From the NCBI GenBank assembly GCA_964344985.1, contig CAYFPI010000011.1, positions 1 through 42,253 on the forward strand: 42,253 nucleotides of DNA, read 5' to 3'. The notes under the pieces are model-generated. The model saw nothing but the letters and a program-made list of their open reading frames with translations. It ran no database searches and was not told the DNA's origin. The position numbers and the translations under genes were made by a program. The stretch is from Thioglobus_A sp964344985 (GTDB lineage: Bacteria; Pseudomonadota; Gammaproteobacteria; PS1; Pseudothioglobaceae). Positions 26,269 to 34,575 of the stretch are shown here, piece by piece (positions within the stretch are counted from its first letter, which is position 1; every line of letters starts with the position of its first letter).

Positions 26269-27234
26269 ATGGAAACAATTGCATTTACACCGGGTGAACC
26301 AAGCGGAATTGGTCCTGATTTATCAGTTATTTATGCCCAAAAAAAATCTGATAAAAATTTGCTGATATTTGCTGATCCCGATGTACTTTTACAGCGTGCA
26401 AAATTACTTGATTTAGAGCTAAAAATTGTTGAATCCGACACTCGTTCTAACGCTAAAGAATTGTGTGTTTATCCTGTTAAATCTAATGCGCCCGTTCAAG
26501 CTGGACAATTGGATAAAAACAATGCTCAATATGTACTTAATACACTTAATATCGCCACTGAATTTTGTTTAAATTCCCGCACTCAAGCGCTAGTTACCGG
26601 ACCAATTCATAAAGGTATTATTAATACAGTTCAACCTGGATTTACTGGGCATACTGAATATTTGGCCAGTATTTCTAATACAGAAAAAACTGTTATGATG
26701 CTTGCCACACAAGGATTAAGAGTGGCATTAGCCACCACACACTTGCCGCTATCTAAGGTGGCGAAAAGCATTACTAGGAAATCATTAAAAGAAGTTTTGT
26801 TGATTATCAATCAATCATTAGAATCTTATGGTATTGTTAATCCGCATATTGTTGTTTGCGGTTTAAATCCGCATGCTGGAGAAGATGGTTATTTAGGTAC
26901 AGAGGAGATTGAAATTATTAACCCTTTAATAAAAACACTTAATTCTGAAGGCTTTAACCTAACTGGAAGTGTGCCTGCAGATACTGCATTTACCCCTGAT
27001 GCGCTTAAAGGGGTTGATTGTGTGCTTAGCATGTATCATGACCAAGGGTTGCCAGTATTAAAAACTTTGGGCTTTAAAAAGGCGGTTAATATCACTTTAG
27101 GTTTGCCTTTTATTCGCACATCGGTTGATCATGGAACGGCACTTAATTTAGCAGGAACTGGCAATATTAGCTTGGGTAGTTTGAATACAGCCATTGATTA
27201 TGCACATCAATTCATTGGTCATGCTTGTGGATAA
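26269..27234 (+). CDS. pdxA: 4-hydroxythreonine-4-phosphate dehydrogenase PdxA
   Basis: NAD-dependent, metal-requiring oxidation of 4-phosphohydroxy-L-threonine in the DXP-dependent pyridoxal phosphate pathway. Family motifs visible: FTPGEPSGIGPDL at the N-terminus, VTGPIHKG, GFTGHTEYLA, CGLNPHAGEDGYLGTEE, MYHDQGLPVLK and SVDHGTALNLAGTG. The His residues in GHTEYL, YHDQGL and the Asp/His cluster are expected metal ligands. Length 321 against 329 in E. coli. It leads a compressed pdxA-rsmA-apaG-apaH run. A TATAAT at 26234-26239 could be its -10 box, but I see no matching -35. Confidence 0.95.
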   Translation: METIAFTPGEPSGIGPDLSVIYAQKKSDKNLLIFADPDVLLQRAKLLDLELKIVESDTRSNAKELCVYPVKSNAPVQAGQLDKNNAQYVLNTLNIATEFCLNSRTQALVTGPIHKGIINTVQPGFTGHTEYLASISNTEKTVMMLATQGLRVALATTHLPLSKVAKSITRKSLKEVLLIINQSLESYGIVNPHIVVCGLNPHAGEDGYLGTEEIEIINPLIKTLNSEGFNLTGSVPADTAFTPDALKGVDCVLSMYHDQGLPVLKTLGFKKAVNITLGLPFIRTSVDHGTALNLAGTGNISLGSLNTAIDYAHQFIGHACG

Positions 27235-28006
27235 ACAACAAGTGTCATCTTCTAAACATAGGGCAAGAAAACGCTTTGGCCAAAACTTTTTAACAGATAC
27301 CAAAGTTATTGAAAATATTATCAGTGCCATTGCTCCAAATTTTGATGATAATTTATTAGAGATTGGCCCTGGACAAGGTGCCATGACTCTGCCTTTGTTG
27401 GAATGCGTTAAACAGCTTAATGTTATTGAAATTGATCGAGATTTGATTCAAATATTAAAGTCATTCAATAAAGATAATCTTATTATTAACGAGGGGGATG
27501 CGCTTAAGTTTGATTTAAACACCTTACCAAAGCCTTTAAGAGTAGTTGGCAATCTTCCATACAATATATCCTCCCCTATTTTGTTTCACCTGCTTCAATA
27601 CAGAGAAAAAATTACTGACATGACCTTTATGTTGCAAAAAGAGGTTGTTGAAAGAATGGCAGCAAGCAGTGGTTCTAAAATTTATGGTCGATTAAGTGTC
27701 ATGGTGCAAGCCTTTTTCGAGGTTGAATTAATTTTTATAGTACCTCCTGAGTCTTTTGATCCAGCACCAAAAGTTGATTCTGCTATTGTTTACTTAAAGC
27801 CTTTAAAAGAATCTAAAGTTAATAATGTGCAATTATTTGAAAAAATTGTAAAAGCTTGTTTTTCTCAACGACGAAAAACCCTTAAAAATTGTCTTAAAAA
27901 CTTATTAACACAAGAGCAAACCAGTATTGATTTGTCTCAACGCGCTGAAATGCTCGATGTTGGAGAGTTTATCACCCTAACGAATGATTATGCAAAACAA
28001 CATTAA
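27221..28006 (+). CDS. rsmA: 16S rRNA dimethyladenosine transferase RsmA (KsgA)
   Basis: SAM-dependent dimethylation of A1518 and A1519 in 16S rRNA, a late step of small-subunit maturation. The N-terminus has the hallmark KRFGQNFLTD, then the SAM-binding LLEIGPGQGAMT, the catalytic NLPY in VVGNLPYNIS, and a C-terminal FSQRRKTLKN. The ATG at 27221 overlaps pdxA by 14 bases and gives 261 residues, close to E. coli RsmA (273). An earlier in-frame ATG at 27194 would add nine residues inside pdxA. The apaG start lies inside its 3' end. Confidence 0.95.
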   Translation: MLVDKQQVSSSKHRARKRFGQNFLTDTKVIENIISAIAPNFDDNLLEIGPGQGAMTLPLLECVKQLNVIEIDRDLIQILKSFNKDNLIINEGDALKFDLNTLPKPLRVVGNLPYNISSPILFHLLQYREKITDMTFMLQKEVVERMAASSGSKIYGRLSVMVQAFFEVELIFIVPPESFDPAPKVDSAIVYLKPLKESKVNNVQLFEKIVKACFSQRRKTLKNCLKNLLTQEQTSIDLSQRAEMLDVGEFITLTNDYAKQH

Positions 28007-28361
28007 AGTTAATGTTCAAGTGAACTACGCTAAACATCAAAGCGATGCCACTCGTAAGCAACATGCTTTTACCTATAACATTACTATTGAAAACCAAGGT
28101 AGTATAGGCGCACAGCTACTTACTAGACGTTGGATAATTCAAGATGAGCTTGGCAATATTGAAGAAGTGGTTGGCGAGGGTGTGATCGGAAAGCAGCCTT
28201 ATATTATTCCAGGAGGGAGTTTTGAATACTCTTCAGGCGCTGTTATTAAAACACCAACAGGAACCATGAAAGGATCGTACAATATGATTAATGATGAAGG
28301 CGAACGCTTTGAAGTTCCTATTGATGAGTTTGTGCTTAGTGAACCTTACACGCTACATTAA
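27990..28361 (+). CDS. apaG: ApaG family protein
   Basis: Single-domain fibronectin-III-like protein of about 123 residues; biochemical role not settled. Hallmarks: TRRWIIQDELGNIEEVVGEGVIG, described here by its core segments RRWII and VVGEGVIGKQP, then PGGSFEYSSGA and TPTGTMKGSYNMI. The ATG at 27990 overlaps rsmA by 17 bases; another in-frame ATG two codons upstream (27984) is also possible. Fixed position between rsmA and apaH is the same as in E. coli and supports the name. Confidence 0.92.
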   Translation: MQNNIKVNVQVNYAKHQSDATRKQHAFTYNITIENQGSIGAQLLTRRWIIQDELGNIEEVVGEGVIGKQPYIIPGGSFEYSSGAVIKTPTGTMKGSYNMINDEGERFEVPIDEFVLSEPYTLH

Positions 28362-28363
28362 TT

Positions 28364-29161
28364 GTGTCAGATTATCTAATTGGTGATATTCAAGGGTGTT
28401 TTGACTCGCTTCAGTCTTTATTAAGGTCTATTGAGTTTTCTAACGATAAAGATAGGTTGTTTTTTTTAGGTGATGTTGTTAATCGTGGAAATCAGTCTTT
28501 AGAAACTCTGCGCTATATTAAACACAATCAAGATAATATCTCAATGGTTTTGGGTAATCATGATTTTCACTTACTGGCCTGCACACTAGGAAGTAAAAAC
28601 CCTAATAAAAAAGATACGTTTACAGATGTTATTAATGCTAAAGACTCAATTGATTTGCTTGATTTTTTACTGCTACAACCATTAATTATTAACCATGAGA
28701 ATGCTGTTATGGTGCATGCTGGTGTGCCACCGCAATGGGATTTAAAAACAACACTTAAGCAAGCATTATTGGTTCAACAGCGATTACAATCCAGTGATTT
28801 ATCAAATTTCTTAGATAGTATGTATAGTAACAACCCAACAGTTTGGCAAGAGAATTTAGCAGAACTTGATCAATGTCGATACACCATTAACTCACTAATG
28901 AGAATGCGTTTTTGCAAAGCCAATGGAGAATTAGAGTTTGATCATAAAATGAATTATGATCAACCTCCATTAGGTTATAAAGCTTGGTTTGAACATAAAA
29001 ATAGAAAGCTTAACAATACAGACATTTACTTTGGCCATTGGTCAACGCTTGATTGTGTAAATCAAGCGCATATCTATCCAATGGATCACGGTTGTATATG
29101 GGGTGGGAAGCTCAGTGCAATTCGGCTTGAAGATAAGAAGATTTTTTCAATTAATTGTTAG
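28364..29161 (+). CDS. apaH: Bis(5'-nucleosyl)-tetraphosphatase, symmetrical (ApaH)
   Basis: Metallophosphoesterase that splits diadenosine tetraphosphate into two ADP and in E. coli also removes Np4 caps from RNA. The calcineurin-type motifs are clear: GDIQGCFDSL, FLGDVVNRGNQSLETLRYI and LGNHDFHLLA, plus a VMVHAGVPPQWD block and a C-terminal GHWSTLD. It uses a GTG start 2 bp after the apaG stop. Length 265 is slightly below E. coli (280). Its stop codon overlaps that of convergent dapF by four bases, with no terminator between them. Confidence 0.94.
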   Translation: MSDYLIGDIQGCFDSLQSLLRSIEFSNDKDRLFFLGDVVNRGNQSLETLRYIKHNQDNISMVLGNHDFHLLACTLGSKNPNKKDTFTDVINAKDSIDLLDFLLLQPLIINHENAVMVHAGVPPQWDLKTTLKQALLVQQRLQSSDLSNFLDSMYSNNPTVWQENLAELDQCRYTINSLMRMRFCKANGELEFDHKMNYDQPPLGYKAWFEHKNRKLNNTDIYFGHWSTLDCVNQAHIYPMDHGCIWGGKLSAIRLEDKKIFSINC

Positions 29162-29964
29162 ATTTGTATTTGAGCCTCAAAGACAAACTCAGCCGGACCT
29201 GAAAGATAAACACTGCCTTGTTCTTCATATTCAATAACAGCATCACCACCATTTAAATGTGTAGAATCTAACAATCCTTGATTAACGCCATAAACCACTG
29301 CTGCACATGCGCCACTGCCACAGGCTAGTGTTTCGCCTGAGCCTCGCTCATAAACACGCAGATTAATTTCATTCGAATTAATTATTTGCATAAACCCAAT
29401 ATTTGCTTGATTAGGTAGTAGTGTGGAGTTTTGAATACTAAGTGCAATTGGCTTAATATCAATATGTTTAACATCATCTACAAGCATGACACAGTGTGGG
29501 TTTCCCATGGACAATACACCCATTTCATAACCTTCAATTTGGTAATTATCTTTTTGAGTGCTTACAACCAAAGGGACTTCACTTGGAGTAAAAATAGGCT
29601 TGCCCATATCCACGCGAACAGTGTTATCTTGGTTGATTAATAGACTTATAACCCCTGAGTGAGTTTGAACTCTAATTGGGTTGTTTTTTGTTAAACCTTT
29701 TTGCACAACAAAGCGTGCAAAACATCGCGCACCATTGCCACACTGCTCCACTTCAGAGCCGTCTGCATTTAAGATTCGATAAGTAAAATCTATATCAGTA
29801 TTGTCATTTGACTCAACAATTAACAATTGATCAAAACCAACACCAAAGTGTCGATGCGCTAAGCGAGCCACTTGATCAGCACTAAAAGTAATGTTTCCGG
29901 CAGTATTATCCACCACCATGAAATCATTACCAAGACCGTGCATTTTTGTAAAATTTATTAGCAT
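29158..29964 (-). CDS. dapF: Diaminopimelate epimerase
   Basis: Interconverts LL- and meso-diaminopimelate for lysine and peptidoglycan synthesis, without cofactor, using two Cys as acid and base. Those Cys are visible as C75 in EQCGNGARCFARF and C215 in GSGETLACGSGACA. The N-terminal MHGLGNDFMVVD is also a family hallmark. Length 268 against 274 in E. coli, complete. It is a single gene on the minus strand between two plus-strand runs. Confidence 0.96.
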   Translation of the reverse strand: MLINFTKMHGLGNDFMVVDNTAGNITFSADQVARLAHRHFGVGFDQLLIVESNDNTDIDFTYRILNADGSEVEQCGNGARCFARFVVQKGLTKNNPIRVQTHSGVISLLINQDNTVRVDMGKPIFTPSEVPLVVSTQKDNYQIEGYEMGVLSMGNPHCVMLVDDVKHIDIKPIALSIQNSTLLPNQANIGFMQIINSNEINLRVYERGSGETLACGSGACAAVVYGVNQGLLDSTHLNGGDAVIEYEEQGSVYLSGPAEFVFEAQIQI

Positions 29965-29980
29965 GTTGATATTTTATCCA

Positions 29981-30009
29981 CTTATAAAGCTCAAGGTTAC
30001 TAAAAACAA
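29981..30009 (-). promoter_or_regulatory. Candidate promoter for dapF
   Basis: On the minus strand TTGTTT (30009-30004) and TATAAG (29986-29981) are 17 bases apart, putting the transcript start about 10 bases before the dapF ATG. It overlaps the candidate plus-strand promoter for the next gene. Read by eye; modest match. Confidence 0.3.
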
Positions 30010-30024
30010 GAGTTCTGATAAAAT
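29997..30024 (+). promoter_or_regulatory. Candidate promoter for the DUF971-rseP-bamA run
   Basis: TTACTA (29997-30002) and TAAAAT (30019-30024) are 16 bases apart in the 90-bp divergent spacer upstream of the GTG at 30055. The -35 match is poor, so this is tentative. Confidence 0.25.
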
Positions 30025-30054
30025 GATACCCTTATTTATTAACAAGGCAAAAAT

Positions 30055-30408
30055 GTGCATACACCTAGTAATATTACACTCAATAAAGATAAGAATTTAC
30101 TAACCATAACCTTTGATTCTGTTGAATACCCTTTAACAACAGAATACTTAAGAGTTTACTCCCCTTCTGCTGAAGTTGTTGGGCATGGGCCTGGTCAGGA
30201 AACCTTGCAAGTAGATAAAGAGAATGTAACTATTAGTCGCATTGAACCAACAGGTAATTACGCCATTATTCTGTTTTTTAGCGATGGGCATGATAGTGGT
30301 ATTTATTCTTGGTCGCATCTACACAAGCTAGCCACAGAGAAAGAGCAACTTTGGGATGATTATTTAACAAGGTTAAAAGCTGCAGGACACACCCACTCTC
30401 AACTGTAG
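30055..30408 (+). CDS. DUF971 domain protein (GBBH-like N-terminal domain)
   Basis: A 117-residue protein made of a single DUF971 domain, the small beta domain also found at the N-terminus of gamma-butyrobetaine hydroxylase and fused to some Mrp/ApbC proteins. The conserved block LRVYSPSAEVVGHGPGQ, then ISRIEPTGNYAIILFFSDGH and DSGIYSWSHL, is the proteobacterial form. The frame opens with a GTG at 30055; an ATG two bases earlier is in another frame and yields an unrelated peptide. rseP follows 6 bp after the stop, so it likely heads that operon. Its biochemical role is not known. Confidence 0.82.
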   Translation: MHTPSNITLNKDKNLLTITFDSVEYPLTTEYLRVYSPSAEVVGHGPGQETLQVDKENVTISRIEPTGNYAIILFFSDGHDSGIYSWSHLHKLATEKEQLWDDYLTRLKAAGHTHSQL

Positions 30409-30414
30409 CCATTA

Positions 30415-31752
30415 ATGACTTTTATTGGCACTCTGGCTTCTTTTTTAGTTGCTATTGCAATTTTGGTTGCTATTCATGAATTTGGTCATTTTTGGGTCGC
30501 AAAGAAAATTGGCGTTAAGGTCTTAAGATTTTCTATAGGCTTTGGAAAGGTATTAACCTCTTTTAAACGTGGTGAAACTGAATATACACTATGCGCCATT
30601 CCTTTGGGTGGTTATGTAAAAATGCTTGATGAAAATGAGTCTGAAGTCGACCCATCTGAAAAACATAGAGCGTTTAGTCAGCAATCTGTTTATAAGCGCT
30701 TTGCTATTGTTGCAGCAGGCCCCTTGGCTAATTTTTTACTGGCTATCATTATTTATACGGCTATTTTTATTATTGGTGTTGATGGCATCAAGCCAGTTGT
30801 TGGCACTACTCAACCCGGTAGCATTATCAGCACATCAGGAATAAAATCTGGAGATGAACTTTTAAGTATTAACAATATTCCCACACCGAGTATTAGTGAG
30901 TTTTCTATTAATTTTATTCAAAATATAGAAAACACACCTTTGTATGTTGATGTGTTATCTGCAAAAAAGTCTTTAAAAACCCACAGGCTTTCACCTCGTG
31001 GTGATTTTTTATCAAATCCTGAGCAAGGTGTTGATAAATACTTGGGCTTTGAATTTGCACTACCTAAAATTCCGGCCATTATTAATAAAGTATTGCCAAA
31101 CTCTCCTGCTGATTTATCAGGTCTTAAAGGTGGCGATAAGATCATTGCCGCTAATGGTGAAAATATTGAGTCATGGCATGATTTGGTTGCTTTAATTAAG
31201 TCTCATGAAAATAAAGCTATTAATTTGCTTGTTGACAGGCAAAGTGTTGAGAAAAAAATTACCCTAATACCTAAACTTGAAAATGGAAGCGTTAAAGCGG
31301 GCGTTAGTGTACTGGTGCCAGATGAGTATCTTGATGATTGGAAGGTAACAGTTAAAAAAGAGCCTATAGATGCCTTCTTGTCTGCAAATAACAAAGTTTA
31401 TCAGCTCACTGTTCTTAATCTTAAAATAATTAAAAAAATGATCATGGGAGAGGCTTCTGTTGATCAACTTAGTGGGCCCATTAGTATTGCTAACTATGCC
31501 GGTAAAAGCGCCAAAGTGGGCTTGATATCTTTTTTGTCTTTTTTGGCGCTAATCAGTATTGGATTGGGTTTGTTAAACCTACTGCCTATTCCTTTACTGG
31601 ATGGCGGTCATTTGTTTTTTTATTTAATTGAAATTATTAAGGGCTCAGCACTGAGTCAATCCGCACAACAAGGATTTGCCAAAATCGGCTTGTTTGTTAT
31701 TTTATCACTCACAATTATTGCGCTGTATAATGACCTAACGCGTTTATTGTAA
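30415..31752 (+). CDS. rseP: Site-2 intramembrane protease RseP
   Basis: Zinc metalloprotease in the inner membrane that cleaves membrane-embedded substrates such as anti-sigma-E factor RseA and leftover signal peptides. The zinc motif HEFGH is near residues 22-26 in the first membrane segment, and the second metal ligand region LLPIPLLDGGHL lies near 390-405. PDZ domains occupy the middle (about 115-310, with LPNSPADLSGLKGGDKI). Length 445 against 450 in E. coli. Dxr, CdsA and UppS genes that usually precede it are absent; a DUF971 gene takes their place. Confidence 0.95.
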   Translation: MTFIGTLASFLVAIAILVAIHEFGHFWVAKKIGVKVLRFSIGFGKVLTSFKRGETEYTLCAIPLGGYVKMLDENESEVDPSEKHRAFSQQSVYKRFAIVAAGPLANFLLAIIIYTAIFIIGVDGIKPVVGTTQPGSIISTSGIKSGDELLSINNIPTPSISEFSINFIQNIENTPLYVDVLSAKKSLKTHRLSPRGDFLSNPEQGVDKYLGFEFALPKIPAIINKVLPNSPADLSGLKGGDKIIAANGENIESWHDLVALIKSHENKAINLLVDRQSVEKKITLIPKLENGSVKAGVSVLVPDEYLDDWKVTVKKEPIDAFLSANNKVYQLTVLNLKIIKKMIMGEASVDQLSGPISIANYAGKSAKVGLISFLSFLALISIGLGLLNLLPIPLLDGGHLFFYLIEIIKGSALSQSAQQGFAKIGLFVILSLTIIALYNDLTRLL

Positions 31753-31765
31753 CTCTTTAACAATT

Positions 31766-34054
31766 ATGAAAAAAAATATTGCTAAATTTGCTGTTTTAAC
31801 AGGTGTGTTGACCTCTTTATCGAGTTTTGCAGCTCCTATTAAAAGTATTGAAATCTTAGGCCTTAATGCCATCTCTAGAGGTACAGTTCTAAGCTACCTT
31901 CCTGTAGAAGTTGGTGATGATTACAATAATCAAGTTTCAGGCCAAATCATTAAGTCACTTTATAAAACTAGTTTTTTTAAAGATATTGAAGTGTCACAAG
32001 AAGATAGTGTTTTAAAAATCAACATTCAAGAAAATCCACATATTAAATATGTCGATGTTTTAAATTATTCTGACAAAGTTATTGATGAGGAGCGTTTAAC
32101 TCAAATATTAAAGAATATGGATTTGTCTCAAGGTAAGATCTTTAACAAGCGTCAACTTGATAAACTCATCTCTCAATTAGAGGCTTCTTACATATCTAAA
32201 GGCTATTACGGAATTAATATTGGTCAAAAAATTGAAATTGATGCACAAAATCGTGTTGGTATTGAGTTAGATGTTAACGAAGGTGAAGTGGCAAGAATTA
32301 ACAGCATGACAATTAGTGGTGGCAATGTCCATGATCAAGACGATTTGCTAGACTTATTTGAAATTGGCGAGGCTGATTTTTTCATCATGAACTATTTCAC
32401 TGAAAAAGATCATTACTCTAAAGTTGCGCTAGACGCTGGTATTGAGGCTATAAAGTCTTTATATATTAATGATGGCTATCTTGATTTTAAAGTTAATAAA
32501 GTTCAAACTCAACTATCAGAAAATAAAGAGAATATTGATATTGATATTCAAATCAATGAAGGCTCTCAATATAAAGTTGGTACAATCTCCTTTACGGGTG
32601 ACTTGCTGAATCAATCTATTAAAGATTTAAATGATTTGCTTACTATTGGTAAAGACGATGTATTTGAGCGTAAAAAAGTAATTGAAAGCATTCAAGCTAT
32701 TACCGATGTATTTGCTGATCAAGGCTATGCATTTGCAAAAATTGACCCAATTACCACTGAAAACACCAAAACACATACGATTGATTTAAATATCGATGTA
32801 GCTCTAAATAAAAAAGTCTATATTAATCGCATTACCATAGTGGGCAACACTAGAACTCAAGACGAGGTTATTCGTAGAGAAATTGGCATTGCTGAAGGCG
32901 GCCTTTACTCCAATACTGAGCTAGACGAGTCAATTAAAAAAATCAAGCGCTTAGGCTTTTTCTCTGATGTAAAAATGGAGGTTTCTAAGCTCAAGGGTTT
33001 TAATGATAAAATCAATCTGCATTTCTCAGTAGAAGAGACCAAAACAGGAACACTCTCTATTGGTTTGTCTCATTCTAATAGTTCTGGTGCATCCTTTAAC
33101 ATGGGGATTAAAGAAAACAATTTCTTAGGCACGGGTAATACACTAAATGCTGCATTGTCTAATTCTGAAGCGATGCAAGAAATGAGTTTTTATTTCTCTG
33201 ACCCATACTTCACAGAAGACAAGCATTCAATTAGTTATGGAATTTTTACTAAATCGTTAGATGGTACTGAGCTAGATGTATCTTCGTACAAAATTGATGA
33301 AAATGGTTTTAGCTTAGGTTACGGCATTCCAATTACAGAGAATACGCGTATCAGTGCAGATATTCGAGCATCAAGCCGAGATATTACTTGTGGCTCTACC
33401 TTTGCGAGTGCTGGCTATGAACCAACCCAGTGTGCAAGCAATGATAAAACTGAAGTAAAAACCAATATCAATTGGTCTAACAACACACTTAATAATTTTA
33501 ATTATCCAACTGAAGGATCAAAAAACAGCTTAAGTCTTGATGTGGCGCTGCCTATTGCTGATTTCCGTTATTACAAACTGGATGCCTCACACAAGAGTTA
33601 TTACCCACTGGGTAATGATCTAACTTGGACACTTAACTCTCGCTTAGGTTTAGCTCAAGGCTACGGTGGCAACGAGTTACCGTTCTTTAAACGTTATTAC
33701 GGAGGTGGTTCATCTTCTGTTAGGGGCTTTGACTTTAACTCATTAGGTGCAACTTATGCTGATGGTAAGGCTAAAGGTGGTGAACTATCCTTGCTTGCGG
33801 GCACCTCTATCATATCCCCAATGAAATTTATTAAAGATAGTAAAAACATGCGTATGAGTGCTTTTATTGATGCCGGCTCTATCGAAGAAAAAGCTTCTAA
33901 TTTTGGTGTAGATGAAATGCGCATGTCAACAGGTGTGGCATTCTCATGGCTAACACCGGTAGGCCCTTTAGGAATCTATGCTGCAAAACCTTTGGTTAAA
34001 AAATCAGCGGATAAAACCAAAACAGTTGAATTTACATTGGGAACCAGCTTTTAA
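31766..34054 (+). CDS. bamA: Outer-membrane protein assembly factor BamA
   Basis: Essential Omp85-family protein that folds beta-barrels into the outer membrane. A signal peptide (about 1-22, ending SFA) precedes five POTRA domains (about 23-420) and a 16-strand barrel. The L6 loop motif VRGF is visible in SSVRGFDFNSLGA, and the protein ends in TLGTSF with the terminal Phe of a beta-signal. Length 762 against 810 in E. coli. rseP is 13 bp upstream and skp 11 bp downstream, the standard gammaproteobacterial order. Confidence 0.96.
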   Translation: MKKNIAKFAVLTGVLTSLSSFAAPIKSIEILGLNAISRGTVLSYLPVEVGDDYNNQVSGQIIKSLYKTSFFKDIEVSQEDSVLKINIQENPHIKYVDVLNYSDKVIDEERLTQILKNMDLSQGKIFNKRQLDKLISQLEASYISKGYYGINIGQKIEIDAQNRVGIELDVNEGEVARINSMTISGGNVHDQDDLLDLFEIGEADFFIMNYFTEKDHYSKVALDAGIEAIKSLYINDGYLDFKVNKVQTQLSENKENIDIDIQINEGSQYKVGTISFTGDLLNQSIKDLNDLLTIGKDDVFERKKVIESIQAITDVFADQGYAFAKIDPITTENTKTHTIDLNIDVALNKKVYINRITIVGNTRTQDEVIRREIGIAEGGLYSNTELDESIKKIKRLGFFSDVKMEVSKLKGFNDKINLHFSVEETKTGTLSIGLSHSNSSGASFNMGIKENNFLGTGNTLNAALSNSEAMQEMSFYFSDPYFTEDKHSISYGIFTKSLDGTELDVSSYKIDENGFSLGYGIPITENTRISADIRASSRDITCGSTFASAGYEPTQCASNDKTEVKTNINWSNNTLNNFNYPTEGSKNSLSLDVALPIADFRYYKLDASHKSYYPLGNDLTWTLNSRLGLAQGYGGNELPFFKRYYGGGSSSVRGFDFNSLGATYADGKAKGGELSLLAGTSIISPMKFIKDSKNMRMSAFIDAGSIEEKASNFGVDEMRMSTGVAFSWLTPVGPLGIYAAKPLVKKSADKTKTVEFTLGTSF

Positions 34055-34065
34055 TTGTTAAACTG

Positions 34066-34575
34066 ATGAATCGCCTTACTTTATTTTTTATTTTATTTTC
34101 TGGCTACGTACAAGCTGGACTATTTTCTGATCAAGCGCTTAAAATTGGCTATATTAATATCGATCATGTTGTTAATAGCTCACCTCAATTTATTGATGCT
34201 AATCAAAGAGTGATTAAAGAATTTAAGCCTCAAGAGGAGCAACTACTTGCTCTTAGTGAAGATCTCAAATCTCTGGTTGATAAGCTTAATACCTCTAAAG
34301 ATAAACTCAGCCAAGCGCAAATAAAAGATTCCATTGTAAGCATAAAATCTTTAGAAAAGAGAATTAAAGCCAAAGCACTTTCTCTTAAACAAAAACTCAA
34401 AGAGAAAAACAATCAAGAATTAGGAAAAATTCAAGCACTTATCAATCAAGTTATTGCTGAGGTTGCTGAAAAAGAAAAATTTGATCTAATTCTTTATCAA
34501 GAAGTTGCCTATGCCAGTGATAATGTTAACATTACCAAAACCATTAGCCAAAAATTAAAAAAGCTTAACGAATAA
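34066..34575 (+). CDS. skp: Periplasmic chaperone Skp/OmpH
   Basis: Trimeric holdase that keeps unfolded outer-membrane proteins soluble in the periplasm. A signal peptide (MNRLTLFFILFSGYVQAG) is followed by KIGYINIDHVVNSSPQF, typical of the OmpH family core, and then a long Lys/Glu/Leu coiled-coil arm (about 50-130). Length 169 against 161 in E. coli. The stop overlaps the lpxD start by one base (TAATG). Confidence 0.9.
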   Translation: MNRLTLFFILFSGYVQAGLFSDQALKIGYINIDHVVNSSPQFIDANQRVIKEFKPQEEQLLALSEDLKSLVDKLNTSKDKLSQAQIKDSIVSIKSLEKRIKAKALSLKQKLKEKNNQELGKIQALINQVIAEVAEKEKFDLILYQEVAYASDNVNITKTISQKLKKLNE

